Positions 1-7,660 of a stretch of DNA of 64,000 bases are shown here, piece by piece. The stretch lies in assembly GCF_030124375.1 (NCBI RefSeq), contig NZ_JASKLS010000005.1:124001-188000 (forward strand). The letters run 5' to 3'. Under the pieces are notes generated by a model. The model was not told the DNA's origin. It ran no database searches and was given only the letters and a program-made list of their open reading frames with translations. Position 1 is the stretch's first letter. The number at the start of each line of letters is the position of its first letter. The position numbers were made by a program, and so were the translations under genes. The DNA comes from Sinorhizobium sp. 6-70 (GTDB lineage Bacteria; Pseudomonadota; Alphaproteobacteria; Rhizobiales; Rhizobiaceae).

Positions 1-623
1 ATGTTCGTGAAGGGAAGAACCGCAACCGAAAGCTCATAACCGGGTTCCACCGTGACGGTGGCGGGCTCAGCCGGTTTCTGGACCGCCACGTCGCCGAAGG
101 AGATGGTGTAGACGCGCACACTCGGGGCGATGTTCTTCAACGCATGCTCGCCCTTGTCCACGAAGCCGAGGTCAAGCCGCGAGCCGACGTGATCGCGCAC
201 AGAGGCCGAAACCGCGATGCCGGAGGGCTCGGCCAATCCTTCGAGCCTGGCCGCAACGTTTACGCCGTCACCGAAAATGTCGCCGTCTTCGACGATGACA
301 TCGCCGAGGTGAATACCGATCCTGAGCTCGATGCGCCTGCTCCTGGGCAGGCTTTCGTTCCTGGCGAGCATGCCGCGCTGAATTTCGGCGGCACAGGCGA
401 CGGCATTGACCACGCTCGAGAATTCGACGAGCATGCTGTCGCCCGCAAGCTTGACGACACGTCCCTTATGGTTTGCGATCTTGGGCTCGAGGAACTCGCG
501 GCGATGCCTTTTCATCGCTGCCAGCGTGCCGGCTTCGTCAGTGCCCATGAGACGATTGTAACCCACGACATCGGCAGCGAGGATAGCGGTCAGACGACGT
601 TCCAAGAGACCCTCGATTTTCAT
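1..623 (-). CDS. class III adenylate/guanylate cyclase, 3' part cut by window edge
   Basis: The reverse strand reads open from an ATG at 621-623 to the window edge, about 207 codons, so the C-terminus is missing. The N-terminus (MKIEGLLERRLTAILAADVV) is the usual opening of rhizobial class III cyclases, which make cAMP or cGMP from ATP or GTP. Two metal-binding aspartate regions are visible, AADVVGYNRLM near residue 17 and LAGDSMLVEF near residue 60, with the GDGVNVAARLE motif further on. After the catalytic domain the sequence runs into ELSVAVLPFTN, the typical start of a TolB/TPR-like C-terminal domain. Rhizobia carry many paralogues, so the input signal cannot be assigned. The family call is secure; cyclase activity is inferred from the motifs. 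Confidence 0.85.
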   Translation of the reverse strand, partial: MKIEGLLERRLTAILAADVVGYNRLMGTDEAGTLAAMKRHRREFLEPKIANHKGRVVKLAGDSMLVEFSSVVNAVACAAEIQRGMLARNESLPRSRRIELRIGIHLGDVIVEDGDIFGDGVNVAARLEGLAEPSGIAVSASVRDHVGSRLDLGFVDKGEHALKNIAPSVRVYTISFGDVAVQKPAEPATVTVEPGYELSVAVLPFTN

Positions 624-796
624 CTTGTGTCCGAACAAGCTAACTTATCCCTTTATGGACTGGATGTCGTGCGGATACTTCCCCATCTACGCCAACAGAA
701 TAGCGCAGCACGGAAGGAGGATCTGTTTCAAATGGAACGGTCCCGCGAAGTCTCAACCATTCCGGGTACTGCCGCTCGAAACTCCGTGCGGGCAAG

Positions 797-839
797 GCAA
801 TTCCAGGAAGGTGCGTGACGATTTTCCGTCCGGAATTGC
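797..839. repeat. short palindromic intergenic repeat, family B copy 1
   Basis: Inverted ends GCAATTCC (797-804) and GGAATTGC (832-839) enclose a core with ATTTTCCGTC. A reverse-oriented relative occurs at 57606-57649, where it interrupts a RIME element. It lies between the cyclase start and the small membrane protein gene. No other feature is seen in 624-854. Confidence 0.6.
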
Positions 840-854
840 GTGACGTCAAATGAT

Positions 855-1010
855 CTAGGGGCGCACAAGCACGGTGATCATCATCACCGCGATCGCGAAA
901 ACGGCGATCTTCCAGAAATCGCGGCGTTGCCGGAGCCCCGGGAGGTCGAGTGGCTTGATGACTTGAACGCACATCGCGAGCAGCAGGAGTGCCATCAGGA
1001 TTTTCGACAT
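855..1010 (-). CDS. small single-pass or two-pass membrane protein
   Basis: A 51-residue protein starting MSKILMALLLLAMCVQVIKP. The first 20 residues are strongly hydrophobic, and a second hydrophobic stretch (FWKIAVFAIAVMMITVLV) fills the C-terminal third, with a basic linker (GLRQRRDF) between. This suggests a tiny inner-membrane protein with two helices and a cytoplasmic loop. The frame is open further upstream to 1088, but those codons (MHRRFPPITT...) are arginine- and proline-rich and unlike a protein start, so the inner ATG at 1008-1010 is chosen. Function is unknown. Confidence 0.6.
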   Translation of the reverse strand: MSKILMALLLLAMCVQVIKPLDLPGLRQRRDFWKIAVFAIAVMMITVLVRP

Positions 1011-1191
1011 TCGTTCATTCCCGCAAAGCTCTGTTCGCCGTGACGGACCGCGATGGCAAGTCGTGATGGGCGGAAAACGCCTGTGCACTTTTCCTCATCA
1101 CTCTCCTCTGCGCCATATCGCCGTCACTTTTCGTCGCATAGAGGGCTATTGTTTCCGCCGCCGATTTGCAATGACAGGCGGGACAAAATCC

Positions 1192-1303
1192 AGCTACAGC
1201 GCCGCGCGTCCAATCGGACGCGCAAAGGTCGCTGCAGCACTTTGAATTGCTGCATGATTCCTTAAGTCGATTCCGATTTAAGGAATCATGCAGCAGCAAT
1301 TGC
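1192..1303. repeat. RIME1-like intergenic mosaic element, copy 1 (complete)
   Basis: Two adjacent palindromes: one built on CGCGCGTCC/GGACGCGC (about 1204-1223) with outer arms, the other on GCATGATTCCTTAA/TTAAGGAATCATGC (1252-1291), joined by the conserved link GCACTTTGAATTGCTG. This is the reference copy for the family in this window. It takes up much of the 339-bp gap 1011-1349 between the small membrane gene and the MFS gene; I see nothing else there. Confidence 0.85.
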
Positions 1304-1349
1304 GGGAGTCCGTCCGTACCTTGCTGACGGCAGAACGATTTTCGGATTG

Positions 1350-2657
1350 ATGATGAGAAAGAACCTGCTTCCCGTCACCGCACTCCTGCTTGGTACCCTG
1401 TTTCTCTTTCTTGGAAACGGTCTGCAAAGTCTGCTCCTGCCGGTCCGCGGCACGGCGGAGGGATATCCGACGACTATTCTCGGCCTTCTCGGCACGTCCT
1501 GGGCCTCCGGCTTCGTTCTCGGCTGCTTCTTCGCTCCGAACGTCGTCAAGCGTATCGGCCATGTGCGTGCCTTCAGTGTCTTCACTTCCCTGATCGCGAT
1601 CATCGCTCTGCTCACCGGCATCATGGTCGATCCGATCTGGTGGGTCGCGTTGCGCGCGGTCACCGGTTTCTCGACGGCCGGCACGTCTATGATCATCGAG
1701 AGCTGGTTGAACGAGCGCGCCACCAATGAAAGTCGTGGCGTGATCTTCTCGCTCTATATTGCGATCACGCTTTTCGGCGTTGTCGGCGGCCAGATGATGA
1801 TTCCTTTCGGCGAGACGACGACGACCTTCTTTTTCATGATCTGCGGCATTCTCTATTGCGTCGCGATGCTGCCGACGCTGCTCTCCAAGGCCGCCACGCC
1901 GCAACCACTGAAACAGGTCCGGCTCGATCTGCGCGGCCTCTATCACAATTCGCCGGTCTCCTTCCTGGGCATCCTGCTGGTCGGCATAGCCAACGGCGCC
2001 TTCGGCACGCTCGGCGCCGTCTTTGGCCGCCAGGCCGGTCTTTCCGACAGCACCGTCGCGACGATGATGAGCGTGGCGATCTTTTCGGGAGCCGTCATGC
2101 AGTTGCCTGCAGGCAGAATTTCCGACCGTGTCGACCGCCGTTACGTGCTGGCCGTGCTGGCCGGCATCGGCGCACTTGCGGGTCTTCTGATCTTCCTCGT
2201 CGAACCGAGCCAGGTCTGGATCGTCTTGACGCTGATCGCCATCTACGGTGCCGCCGCCAATGCGCTCTATCCGATCGCGGTCTCCCACGCCAACGACTTC
2301 GCCACGCCGGAAGAATTCGTCAAGGTTTCGGGCGGCCTCTTGCTGCTCTACGGTATTGGCACGATCATCGGCCCGACGATCGGTGGACCGGTGATGACCG
2401 CGACAGGACCCTATGGCCTGTTCATGATCACCGCCTGCGCGCATATGCTGATCACCGCCTACGCGATGGTTCGCAGCCGCCGGCGTGCGCCGGTTCCGGT
2501 CGCCGAACGCGACGCCTTCTCGCCGGTCAATGCCGGTACGCCGACGACGCCGGAAAGCCTCCAGCTTTCGCCGCGTGCCGCGCCGCTGGATGAACTGCGT
2601 GACGAGGATGTCAGCGACAACCCCGAGGAGGAGGAGAGATCGAATGAGCCTGTTTGA
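1350..2657 (+). CDS. major facilitator superfamily transporter
   Basis: A 435-residue polytopic membrane protein with about 12 hydrophobic segments starting at residue 5. The region after helix 2 (FAPNVVKRIGHVRAF) matches the MFS loop 2-3 signature, and ISDRVDRRY near residue 260 is the equivalent loop in the second half. The best family guess is YcaD-like or a general drug/metabolite MFS, with no substrate indicated. The acidic hydrophilic C-tail ends in EEEERSNEPV. The frame begins TTG-ATG-ATG at 1347; I take the first ATG at 1350. The stop overlaps the following DUF1192 gene by 14 bp, so the two are probably translationally coupled. Confidence 0.88.
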   Translation: MMRKNLLPVTALLLGTLFLFLGNGLQSLLLPVRGTAEGYPTTILGLLGTSWASGFVLGCFFAPNVVKRIGHVRAFSVFTSLIAIIALLTGIMVDPIWWVALRAVTGFSTAGTSMIIESWLNERATNESRGVIFSLYIAITLFGVVGGQMMIPFGETTTTFFFMICGILYCVAMLPTLLSKAATPQPLKQVRLDLRGLYHNSPVSFLGILLVGIANGAFGTLGAVFGRQAGLSDSTVATMMSVAIFSGAVMQLPAGRISDRVDRRYVLAVLAGIGALAGLLIFLVEPSQVWIVLTLIAIYGAAANALYPIAVSHANDFATPEEFVKVSGGLLLLYGIGTIIGPTIGGPVMTATGPYGLFMITACAHMLITAYAMVRSRRRAPVPVAERDAFSPVNAGTPTTPESLQLSPRAAPLDELRDEDVSDNPEEEERSNEPV

Positions 2658-2832
2658 CGACGACCTTCCAAAGAAGAAAACAGCCCACGAGATCGGCAGC
2701 GATCTGTCGCTGCTCTCGGTCGATGAACTGACGGCGCGCATCGCGCTGCTGACGGAGGAGATTGCGCGATTGGAAGCTGAACGGACCCGCAAGTCGGCAA
2801 GCCGCTCCGCGGCCGACAAGCTCTTTCGGTAG
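2644..2832 (+). CDS. DUF1192 family small protein
   Basis: A 62-residue protein, MSLFDDDLPKKKTAHEIGSD at the start, then LSVDELTARIALLTEEIARLEAE, which is predicted to form a short coiled coil. This is the alphaproteobacterial DUF1192 pattern; no biochemical role is established that I know of. The ATG at 2644 lies inside the end of the MFS gene, and GAGGAGGAG just upstream is a strong ribosome-binding site. The stop codon TAG (2830-2832) coincides with the edge of an intergenic repeat. Confidence 0.85.
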   Translation: MSLFDDDLPKKKTAHEIGSDLSLLSVDELTARIALLTEEIARLEAERTRKSASRSAADKLFR

Positions 2833-2903
2833 AGCGGGACGAGGAAAAGTGTGCGCGGTTTTCCGCCCGCATCTCGCGTCTCAACTCATAAGAATCGATC
2901 ACG
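2830..2903. repeat. rhizobial intergenic repeat, family C
   Basis: The palindrome-like unit GAGCGGGACGAGGAAAAGTG ... TTTTCCGCCCGCATCTCGC is followed by a tail ending AGAATCGATCACG. The tail reappears as a remnant at about 35850-35880 (GCTCTAAC...TTAGAATCGATCACG). The repeat begins at the DUF1192 stop codon. Confidence 0.6.
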
Positions 2904-2963
2904 ACTTGAATGCGCCTTCTTTGTATTCGCGCTTCCTGCCAAGCGACCCTAAGCGAAAGCAAC

Positions 2964-2978
2964 TTAACGGCAAATTAA
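2964..2978. promoter_or_regulatory. CtrA box TTAA-N7-TTAA (distal)
   Basis: TTAACGGCAAATTAA is an exact match to the alphaproteobacterial CtrA recognition motif TTAA-N7-TTAA. It lies 413 bp upstream of rcdA and about 100 bp before a strong terminator, so it may drive a short non-coding transcript rather than rcdA itself. Confidence 0.65.
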
Positions 2979-3074
2979 GCATTTTCGGCGATTGTCGAGT
3001 CATCCGGTTCCCCCGGACTCAGACATTTTCTCCGACTGGCGAATGGGTCTGATTTTTCTCCCTGTTTTACCTTG

Positions 3075-3101
3075 AGAGCCGCTTTTCGCGGCTCTTTTTT
3101 T
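3075..3101 (+). terminator. Rho-independent terminator in the DUF1192-rcdA gap
   Basis: Stem AGAGCCGC / GCGGCTCT (3075-3082, 3088-3095), loop TTTTC, followed by a run of T. It may end the MFS-DUF1192 transcript or a separate short RNA starting near the upstream CtrA box; two weaker hairpins lie between 2995 and 3055. Confidence 0.85.
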
Positions 3102-3110
3102 GTCTTCAAC

Positions 3111-3213
3111 GCCGCGTGCCCTATTCGCGCGCAAGGGACGCTGAAGCACTTTGAACTGCCGCATGATTCTGTCCGCAAGTCGACTCCGATTCTAGGAATC
3201 ATGCAGTAGTGAA
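3111..3213. repeat. RIME1-like element, degenerate copy 2
   Basis: This copy carries GCGCGCAAGGGACGCTGAAGC, the link CACTTTGAACTGC and the second palindrome GCATGATTC...GGAATCATGC. It is more diverged than the copy at 1192. With the family C repeat, the terminator and two CtrA boxes it accounts for most of the 544-bp gap 2833-3376. Confidence 0.7.
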
Positions 3214-3239
3214 CAGGGCATTTCAAAGAATTGTGGAGA

Positions 3240-3254
3240 TTAACCCTTTCTTAA
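3240..3254. promoter_or_regulatory. CtrA box TTAA-N7-TTAA (proximal to rcdA)
   Basis: TTAACCCTTTCTTAA is an exact TTAA-N7-TTAA motif, 122 bp upstream of the rcdA start and on the correct side for promoter control. CtrA control of rcdA, whose product promotes CtrA proteolysis, would close a negative feedback loop. Confidence 0.75.
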
Positions 3255-3376
3255 GAATACCCTTGCGCGGAATACGGTAAGGGATCATTCTTCAACCATA
3301 GAGGGGACCAAGGGGAGCTTTTCCCGGAGTCGCCCGTTACCTGACCGTGATGCGTTTGAACCAGGGAAAACAGGCC

Positions 3377-3895
3377 ATGTCCGAGAGAGGATTGAATACC
3401 GTCAGTTTCGCGGGACACGCTGCGTCCTCGGCGCAGTTCAAGGCACTCTATGCAGAAGGGATGGGCCTGGTCGAGGAAACCGCAAGCTATCTCGACGGAC
3501 CGGGCCGCCTGGCCTCCAAGGCGCTGCCGCGCATGGCCTCGGTGCTCTACGCCGCCGAGTCGATGCGGCTTACCACGCGCCTGATGCAGATGGCTTCCTG
3601 GCTCCTCCTTCAGCGCGCCGTCAACAACGGTGAAATGAGCCGCGATCAGGTCCTGTCGGAAAAGAGCAAGGTTCGCCTCGACAGCTTCAATGTCGATCGC
3701 AGCGCGCCGGGCTGGAACGATCTTCCCGAGATGTTCCGCGACCTTATCGAACGGTCGCTCCGTCTGCAGAACCGCGTCGCCATACTCGACCGCGAGATTT
3801 ACCGGCCGCAGGAGGCGACGACCTTCGTTCCGGACAACCAGAACGGCGTCAAGGCGCAGATCAAACTGCTGCAGACTGCCTTCGGCACCAACTGA
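3377..3895 (+). CDS. rcdA: RcdA-type CtrA-degradation adaptor (DUF1465)
   Basis: A 172-residue cytoplasmic helical protein of family DUF1465, to which Caulobacter RcdA belongs. RcdA works with CpdR (and PopA in Caulobacter) to deliver the master regulator CtrA and other substrates to ClpXP. The diagnostic core is visible: LVEETASYLDGPGR, then ESMRLTTRLMQMASWLLLQ near residue 70. The C-tail after RPQEATTF is hydrophilic, as in the family. An in-frame GTG/ATG at 3347/3350 would add 9-10 residues, but AGGGAAAAC just before the ATG at 3377 is the better ribosome-binding site. A CtrA box lies 122 bp upstream, and cpdR1 is in the same window at 59827. Confidence 0.88.
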   Translation: MSERGLNTVSFAGHAASSAQFKALYAEGMGLVEETASYLDGPGRLASKALPRMASVLYAAESMRLTTRLMQMASWLLLQRAVNNGEMSRDQVLSEKSKVRLDSFNVDRSAPGWNDLPEMFRDLIERSLRLQNRVAILDREIYRPQEATTFVPDNQNGVKAQIKLLQTAFGTN

Positions 3896-3928
3896 CGCCG
3901 GCACACTGATCTTCCCAGACAACTTCGG

Positions 3929-3952
3929 ACCCGGCCATGCGCCGGGTTTTTC
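3929..3952 (+). terminator. terminator of rcdA
   Basis: Stem ACCCGGC / GCCGGGT with a 5-nt loop (3929-3935, 3941-3947) followed by TTTTTC, 33 bp after the rcdA stop. Confidence 0.8.
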
Positions 3953-3984
3953 GTGTTGGCCGCGGTGCGGCTTGCGGCCGGCAA

Positions 3985-4010
3985 CAAAAAAGCCCGGCAG
4001 AGCCGGGCTT
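3985..4010 (-). terminator. terminator of rpmE
   Basis: Inverted repeat AGCCCGGC / GCCGGGCT (3991-3998, 4002-4009) next to a run of A on the plus strand, that is, a T-run on the minus strand, 25 bp after the rpmE stop. Confidence 0.85.
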
Positions 4011-4034
4011 CGAACACGCCGGAAAGGCGAGCGA

Positions 4035-4256
4035 TCAGAGGCCGAGGCCTTCGAAGCGCTTCTTGAACTTGGAGACGCGGCCGCCGCGGTCGACCAGTTG
4101 CTGGTTGCCGCCCGTCCAGGCCGGATGCGACTTCGGATCGATTTCCAGGTTCATGGTTGCACCTTCCGCACCCCAGGTCGAGCGGGTTTCATATTCGGTG
4201 CCGTCGGTCATGACCACCTTGATCATGTGGTAGTCGGGATGGATGTCTGCCTTCAT
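4035..4256 (-). CDS. rpmE: 50S ribosomal protein L31, zinc-free type
   Basis: A 73-residue protein starting [20 protein letters not shown], the classic L31 N-terminus, with [18 protein letters not shown] and the conserved SHPAWTGG in the middle. L31 sits at the central protuberance bridging the ribosomal subunits. No cysteine is present, so this is the form lacking the zinc ribbon. It is monocistronic with its own terminator. The ribosome-binding region CTAGGAAG lies upstream of the ATG at 4256. Confidence 0.97.
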   Translation of the reverse strand: MKADIHPDYHMIKVVMTDGTEYETRSTWGAEGATMNLEIDPKSHPAWTGGNQQLVDRGGRVSKFKKRFEGLGL

Positions 4257-4440
4257 AACAATCTTCCTAGAGTTCCAGGGTCCAATTGTCGCAAGGCATT
4301 GCGACTTTGGGACCGAACACGTAAATGAAGCCGCAGACCACCACTAGGCTACGGCTCCCCAATTCGATGCCGTGCCTATACATGAAGGTCTGCGGGATAA
4401 CAAGTGCCGCGCGGAAGACTTATAAGGAAGCCCTTCCGCG

Positions 4441-4552
4441 CTATTGCATGATTCGTTAGATCGGAATCGATTTAAGGACAAAATCATGCAGCGTTTCAAA
4501 GTGCTGCAGCTACCATAGCGCGTCCGATCGGACGCGCGGTGCCTGTAGGCGA
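4441..4552. repeat. RIME1-like element, copy 3 (reverse orientation)
   Basis: Reverse-oriented relative to copy 1: GCATGATTCGTTAGAT...AAAATCATGC first, link CAAAGTGCTGCAGC, then CGCGTCCGATCGGACGCGCG. It takes up about a third of the 307-bp gap 4257-4563 between rpmE and the ABC exporter; nothing else is evident there beyond the rpmE promoter region. Confidence 0.85.
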
Positions 4553-4563
4553 TCGGGGGTCAT

Positions 4564-6366
4564 GTGTCGAGACGAGAAAACCAACCGCCAGCACGCAGAT
4601 CCATTCGCCCGCTGACCGCAGTGCTGCCATACCTGGCGCGCTATCGCCGGTTGGTGGTCGGAGCGGCGATCTCACTGACGGTCGCCGCTGTCACCACGCT
4701 GACGCTGCCGTTGGCCGTCCGGCGGATGATCGACAATGGCTTCACCAATTCCGATTCCGGCTTCATCAATACCTATTTCTCCATGCTGATGGTGCTGGCC
4801 GTTGTTCTCGCGCTCGCCAGCGCCGCCCGCTACTACTTCGTCATCTCGCTCGGCGAGCGCATCGTCGCCGATCTCCGCCGCGATGTTTTCGCGAAGGTCA
4901 CGCGGCTTTCCGCCTCCTTCTTCGACGTCAACCAGTCCGGGGAGATCGTTTCGCGCCTGACCGCCGACACGACGCAGATCAAGTCTGCCGTCGGCGCCAC
5001 CGCCTCGGTGGCGCTGCGCAATCTGATCCTCTGTCTCGGCGCGATCGGCATGATGATCTATACCAGCCCGAAGCTTTCGAGCCTCGTGCTTGCCGCGATC
5101 CCGGTCATCGTTTTCCCTCTCGTCGGTTTCGGCCGGTCTGTCCGCCGGCGCTCACGGCAAGCGCAGGACACTCTTGCCACAGCCTCCGCCTATGCCGGCG
5201 AGGCGATTGCCGCAGCCCGCACGGTCCAGGCCTTCAACGGCGAGAAAAGCGCCAACCGACGTTTCGGCAGCGCGGTGGAAGACGCCTATGGTGCCGCCCG
5301 CGCGGCGATCAGGGCCCGGTCGATCCTCACCGGATTCGCCATCACCATGGTGTTCGGCAGCGTCGTCGCGGTGCTCTGGTTTGGCGCGCGCGACGTGCTT
5401 GCCGGTACGCTCTCGGCGGGCACGCTGAGCCAGTTCCTGCTCTATTCGGTCTTCGCCGCCGGCAGTCTCGGTGCGCTCTCGGAAGTCTGGGGCGAGCTCT
5501 CGCAGGCGGCGGGTGCCGCCGAGCGCCTCAACGAACTGCTGACCGAGGTGCCGCAGATCCAGGCGCCCGAGCATCCGGTCGCAATGCCGGTGCCGGCCCA
5601 GGGCGCCATTGCTTTTGCCGATGTCCACTTCGCCTATCCCGCGCGCCCGGATTACAAGAGCCTGAACGGGCTCAGTTTTGCGGTCAAGCCGGGAGAAACC
5701 GTCGCCATCGTCGGCCCCTCGGGCGCTGGCAAGAGCACGGTCTTCTCGATGCTCCTGCGCTATTATGACCCGGTCAAAGGCACGGTTACCATCGACGGCA
5801 TCGACGCCCGCACGGTCGACCCCAAGGACTTGCGTGATCGCATGGCCATCGTGCCGCAGGACGTGACGATCTTCGCCACCTCCGTGCACGACAACATTGC
5901 CTTCGGCGCAGCGGATGCGAGCCGGGAAGCCGTGCGCGCAGCAGCCGTCGCCGCGCAGGCCGACGAATTCATCACGAAGCTGGATCAGGGCTACGACACG
6001 CAGGTCGGCGAGCGCGGGGTGACACTTTCCGGCGGTCAGCGCCAGCGCATCGCGATCGCGCGGGCAATCCTCAGGAACGCGCCGATCCTTCTCCTGGACG
6101 AGGCAACCTCCGCGCTCGACGCCGAGAGCGAGACATTGGTGCAGACGGCGCTCGATGGACTGATGCGGCAGCGCACGACCATCGTCATCGCCCATCGGCT
6201 GGCGACCGTGCTCAAGGCCGACCGCATCCTCGTCATGGATCATGGCCGCGTCGTCGAGGAAGGCACTCATGCCTCGCTGATTCGCCATGGTGGTCTTTAC
6301 GCGAAACTCGCCCGGCTGCAGTTGGACCACGGCGCGGAATCGATCTTCGTGGCGGCACGGACTTAG
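4564..6366 (+). CDS. ABC exporter, fused permease-ATPase (MsbA/multidrug type)
   Basis: A 600-residue half-transporter expected to dimerise in the inner membrane and export a lipophilic substrate. The N-terminal half (about residues 20-320) carries the six-helix ABC transmembrane domain, including the RLTADTTQI coupling region. The C-terminal ATPase shows Walker A GPSGAGKST near residue 384, signature LSGGQRQRIAIARA near 488, Walker B LLLDEATSALD near 509 and the switch histidine in IVIAHRLATV. The start is GTG at 4564, where the sequence becomes basic and family-like; an overlapping ATG at 4562 is out of frame. Substrate cannot be deduced; lipid A/phospholipid or drug export are the family options. 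Confidence 0.93.
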   Translation: MSRRENQPPARRSIRPLTAVLPYLARYRRLVVGAAISLTVAAVTTLTLPLAVRRMIDNGFTNSDSGFINTYFSMLMVLAVVLALASAARYYFVISLGERIVADLRRDVFAKVTRLSASFFDVNQSGEIVSRLTADTTQIKSAVGATASVALRNLILCLGAIGMMIYTSPKLSSLVLAAIPVIVFPLVGFGRSVRRRSRQAQDTLATASAYAGEAIAAARTVQAFNGEKSANRRFGSAVEDAYGAARAAIRARSILTGFAITMVFGSVVAVLWFGARDVLAGTLSAGTLSQFLLYSVFAAGSLGALSEVWGELSQAAGAAERLNELLTEVPQIQAPEHPVAMPVPAQGAIAFADVHFAYPARPDYKSLNGLSFAVKPGETVAIVGPSGAGKSTVFSMLLRYYDPVKGTVTIDGIDARTVDPKDLRDRMAIVPQDVTIFATSVHDNIAFGAADASREAVRAAAVAAQADEFITKLDQGYDTQVGERGVTLSGGQRQRIAIARAILRNAPILLLDEATSALDAESETLVQTALDGLMRQRTTIVIAHRLATVLKADRILVMDHGRVVEEGTHASLIRHGGLYAKLARLQLDHGAESIFVAART

Positions 6367-6490
6367 ACTTTCGTCGTCCAACCGCGGCTGATCCACCCTC
6401 CGCCATTGCACAGCGAGAGCCGGACCCTATTCTTAAGGACCCGGCCTTTCGCAGCCGGCATCGTCACGATGAGTTTGGGAGGATTTCCGC

Positions 6491-7483
6491 ATGGCATTCA
6501 CGAGACTGACCCGCCGCGCCGCTATCGCCTTCGGGCTGACCGCGCTTTCTGCGCTGAGCCTTGGCACGACGGCGCAAGCGCAGGAGTTTCCGGACCGGTC
6601 AATAACCTTGGTCGTCCCCTTCGCTGCCGGTGGCTCGACCGATGTGGTCGCGAGAATCATCGCCCAGAAAATGTCGGAGGATCTCGGCCAGCAGGTGGTC
6701 GTCCAGAACGTGGCGGGTGCCGGCGGCAATCTCGGGGCGGCCAACGTCGCGCGCGCCGACCCGGACGGCTATACGATACTCATGGCTACCGTCGCGACCC
6801 ACGCGCTCAACCCGCTGATCCTGAAGACGAAGCCCTATGACCCCGAGAAGGATTTCGCGCCCATCTCGCTCCTCGTGATCGTTCCGAACGTGCTGGTCGT
6901 CAATCCGGAACTGCCGGCCAAGAATGTCCAAGAATTGCTCGCCCTGCTCAAAGCGGCGCCGGACCAATACAGCTACGCCTCATCCGGCAACGGCACGCCG
7001 CTTCACCTCTCGGGCGAGCTCTTCAAGAAGATGGCCGGCGTTGAGATGCAGCATATCCCCTACAAGGGCTCCGGGCCGGCGTTGAACGACGTCATCGGCA
7101 ACCAGGTTCCGATCATGTTCGACAACCTTCCCTCGTCGTCGGGACACATCAAGGCCGGGACCCTGCGGGCGCTCGCGGTCACGACCGCCGAACGCGCCCC
7201 GTCGTTCCCCGATATTCCGACGATCGCCGAATCCGGCATCCCCGGCTACGAGACCTATACGTGGAACGCGCTCTTTGCGCCGGCCAACACGCCCCAGCCG
7301 GTGATCGCGCGCTTGAACGAGTCGGCGAAGAAGGCGCTTGCCGATCCGGCGGTCCAGAAGCGCATGGAGGAGTTCAGCGCGAAGATCGTCGGCTCGACGC
7401 CCGAGGAACTCGCCGCGCATGTCAAGGCCGAGCTCGCAAAATGGACACCGGTCGTCCGCGACGCCAATATCCAGATGGATTGA
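6491..7483 (+). CDS. tripartite tricarboxylate transporter substrate-binding protein (TctC/Bug family)
   Basis: A 330-residue periplasmic binding protein with a signal peptide (MAFTRLTRRAAIAFGLTALS, cleavage near TAQAQ, about residue 31). The mature start FPDRSITLVVPFAAGGSTDV is the hallmark of Bug receptors, which bind carboxylates or small amides and feed TctAB carriers. Other family motifs are SGNGTPLHLSGELF and HIPYKGSGPALNDVI. GGGAGG lies before the ATG. No tctA or tctB gene is adjacent: the neighbours are an ABC exporter and a flavoprotein dehydrogenase. It is therefore an orphan receptor whose ligand and partner are unknown. Confidence 0.92.
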   Translation: MAFTRLTRRAAIAFGLTALSALSLGTTAQAQEFPDRSITLVVPFAAGGSTDVVARIIAQKMSEDLGQQVVVQNVAGAGGNLGAANVARADPDGYTILMATVATHALNPLILKTKPYDPEKDFAPISLLVIVPNVLVVNPELPAKNVQELLALLKAAPDQYSYASSGNGTPLHLSGELFKKMAGVEMQHIPYKGSGPALNDVIGNQVPIMFDNLPSSSGHIKAGTLRALAVTTAERAPSFPDIPTIAESGIPGYETYTWNALFAPANTPQPVIARLNESAKKALADPAVQKRMEEFSAKIVGSTPEELAAHVKAELAKWTPVVRDANIQMD

Positions 7484-7492
7484 CGCTCAAAC

Positions 7493-7637
7493 ACCCCTCA
7501 TCCGGCCTGCCGGCCACCTTCTCCCCGCAAGCGGGGCGAAGGAGACTCGCGGCAACCATCGAGCGTCCAAGTCCCCTCTCCCCGCATGCGGGGAGAGGGT
7601 TAGTCCTCGGGTTAAACCCGAGGAGAGGGGCAATCAC
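7493..7637. repeat. rhizobial palindromic repeat, family D copy 1
   Basis: Contains CCCTCATCCGGCCTGCCGGC, CTCCCCGCAAGCGGGGCGAAGG and CCCCTCTCCCCGCATGCGGG blocks ending GAGAGGGTTAG. The same block order occurs at 47361-47477 with high identity. It fills the gap between the TctC gene and the convergent flavoprotein gene and could act as a bidirectional terminator. Confidence 0.8.
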
Positions 7638-7660
7638 ATTCGCCAAGTTGTTCTACGGAC

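Noticed and set aside
1278..2819. 513-codon open frame antisense to the MFS transporter
   Set aside because: Arginine- and aspartate-rich with no domain signature; a shadow of the GC-rich MFS gene on the other strand.
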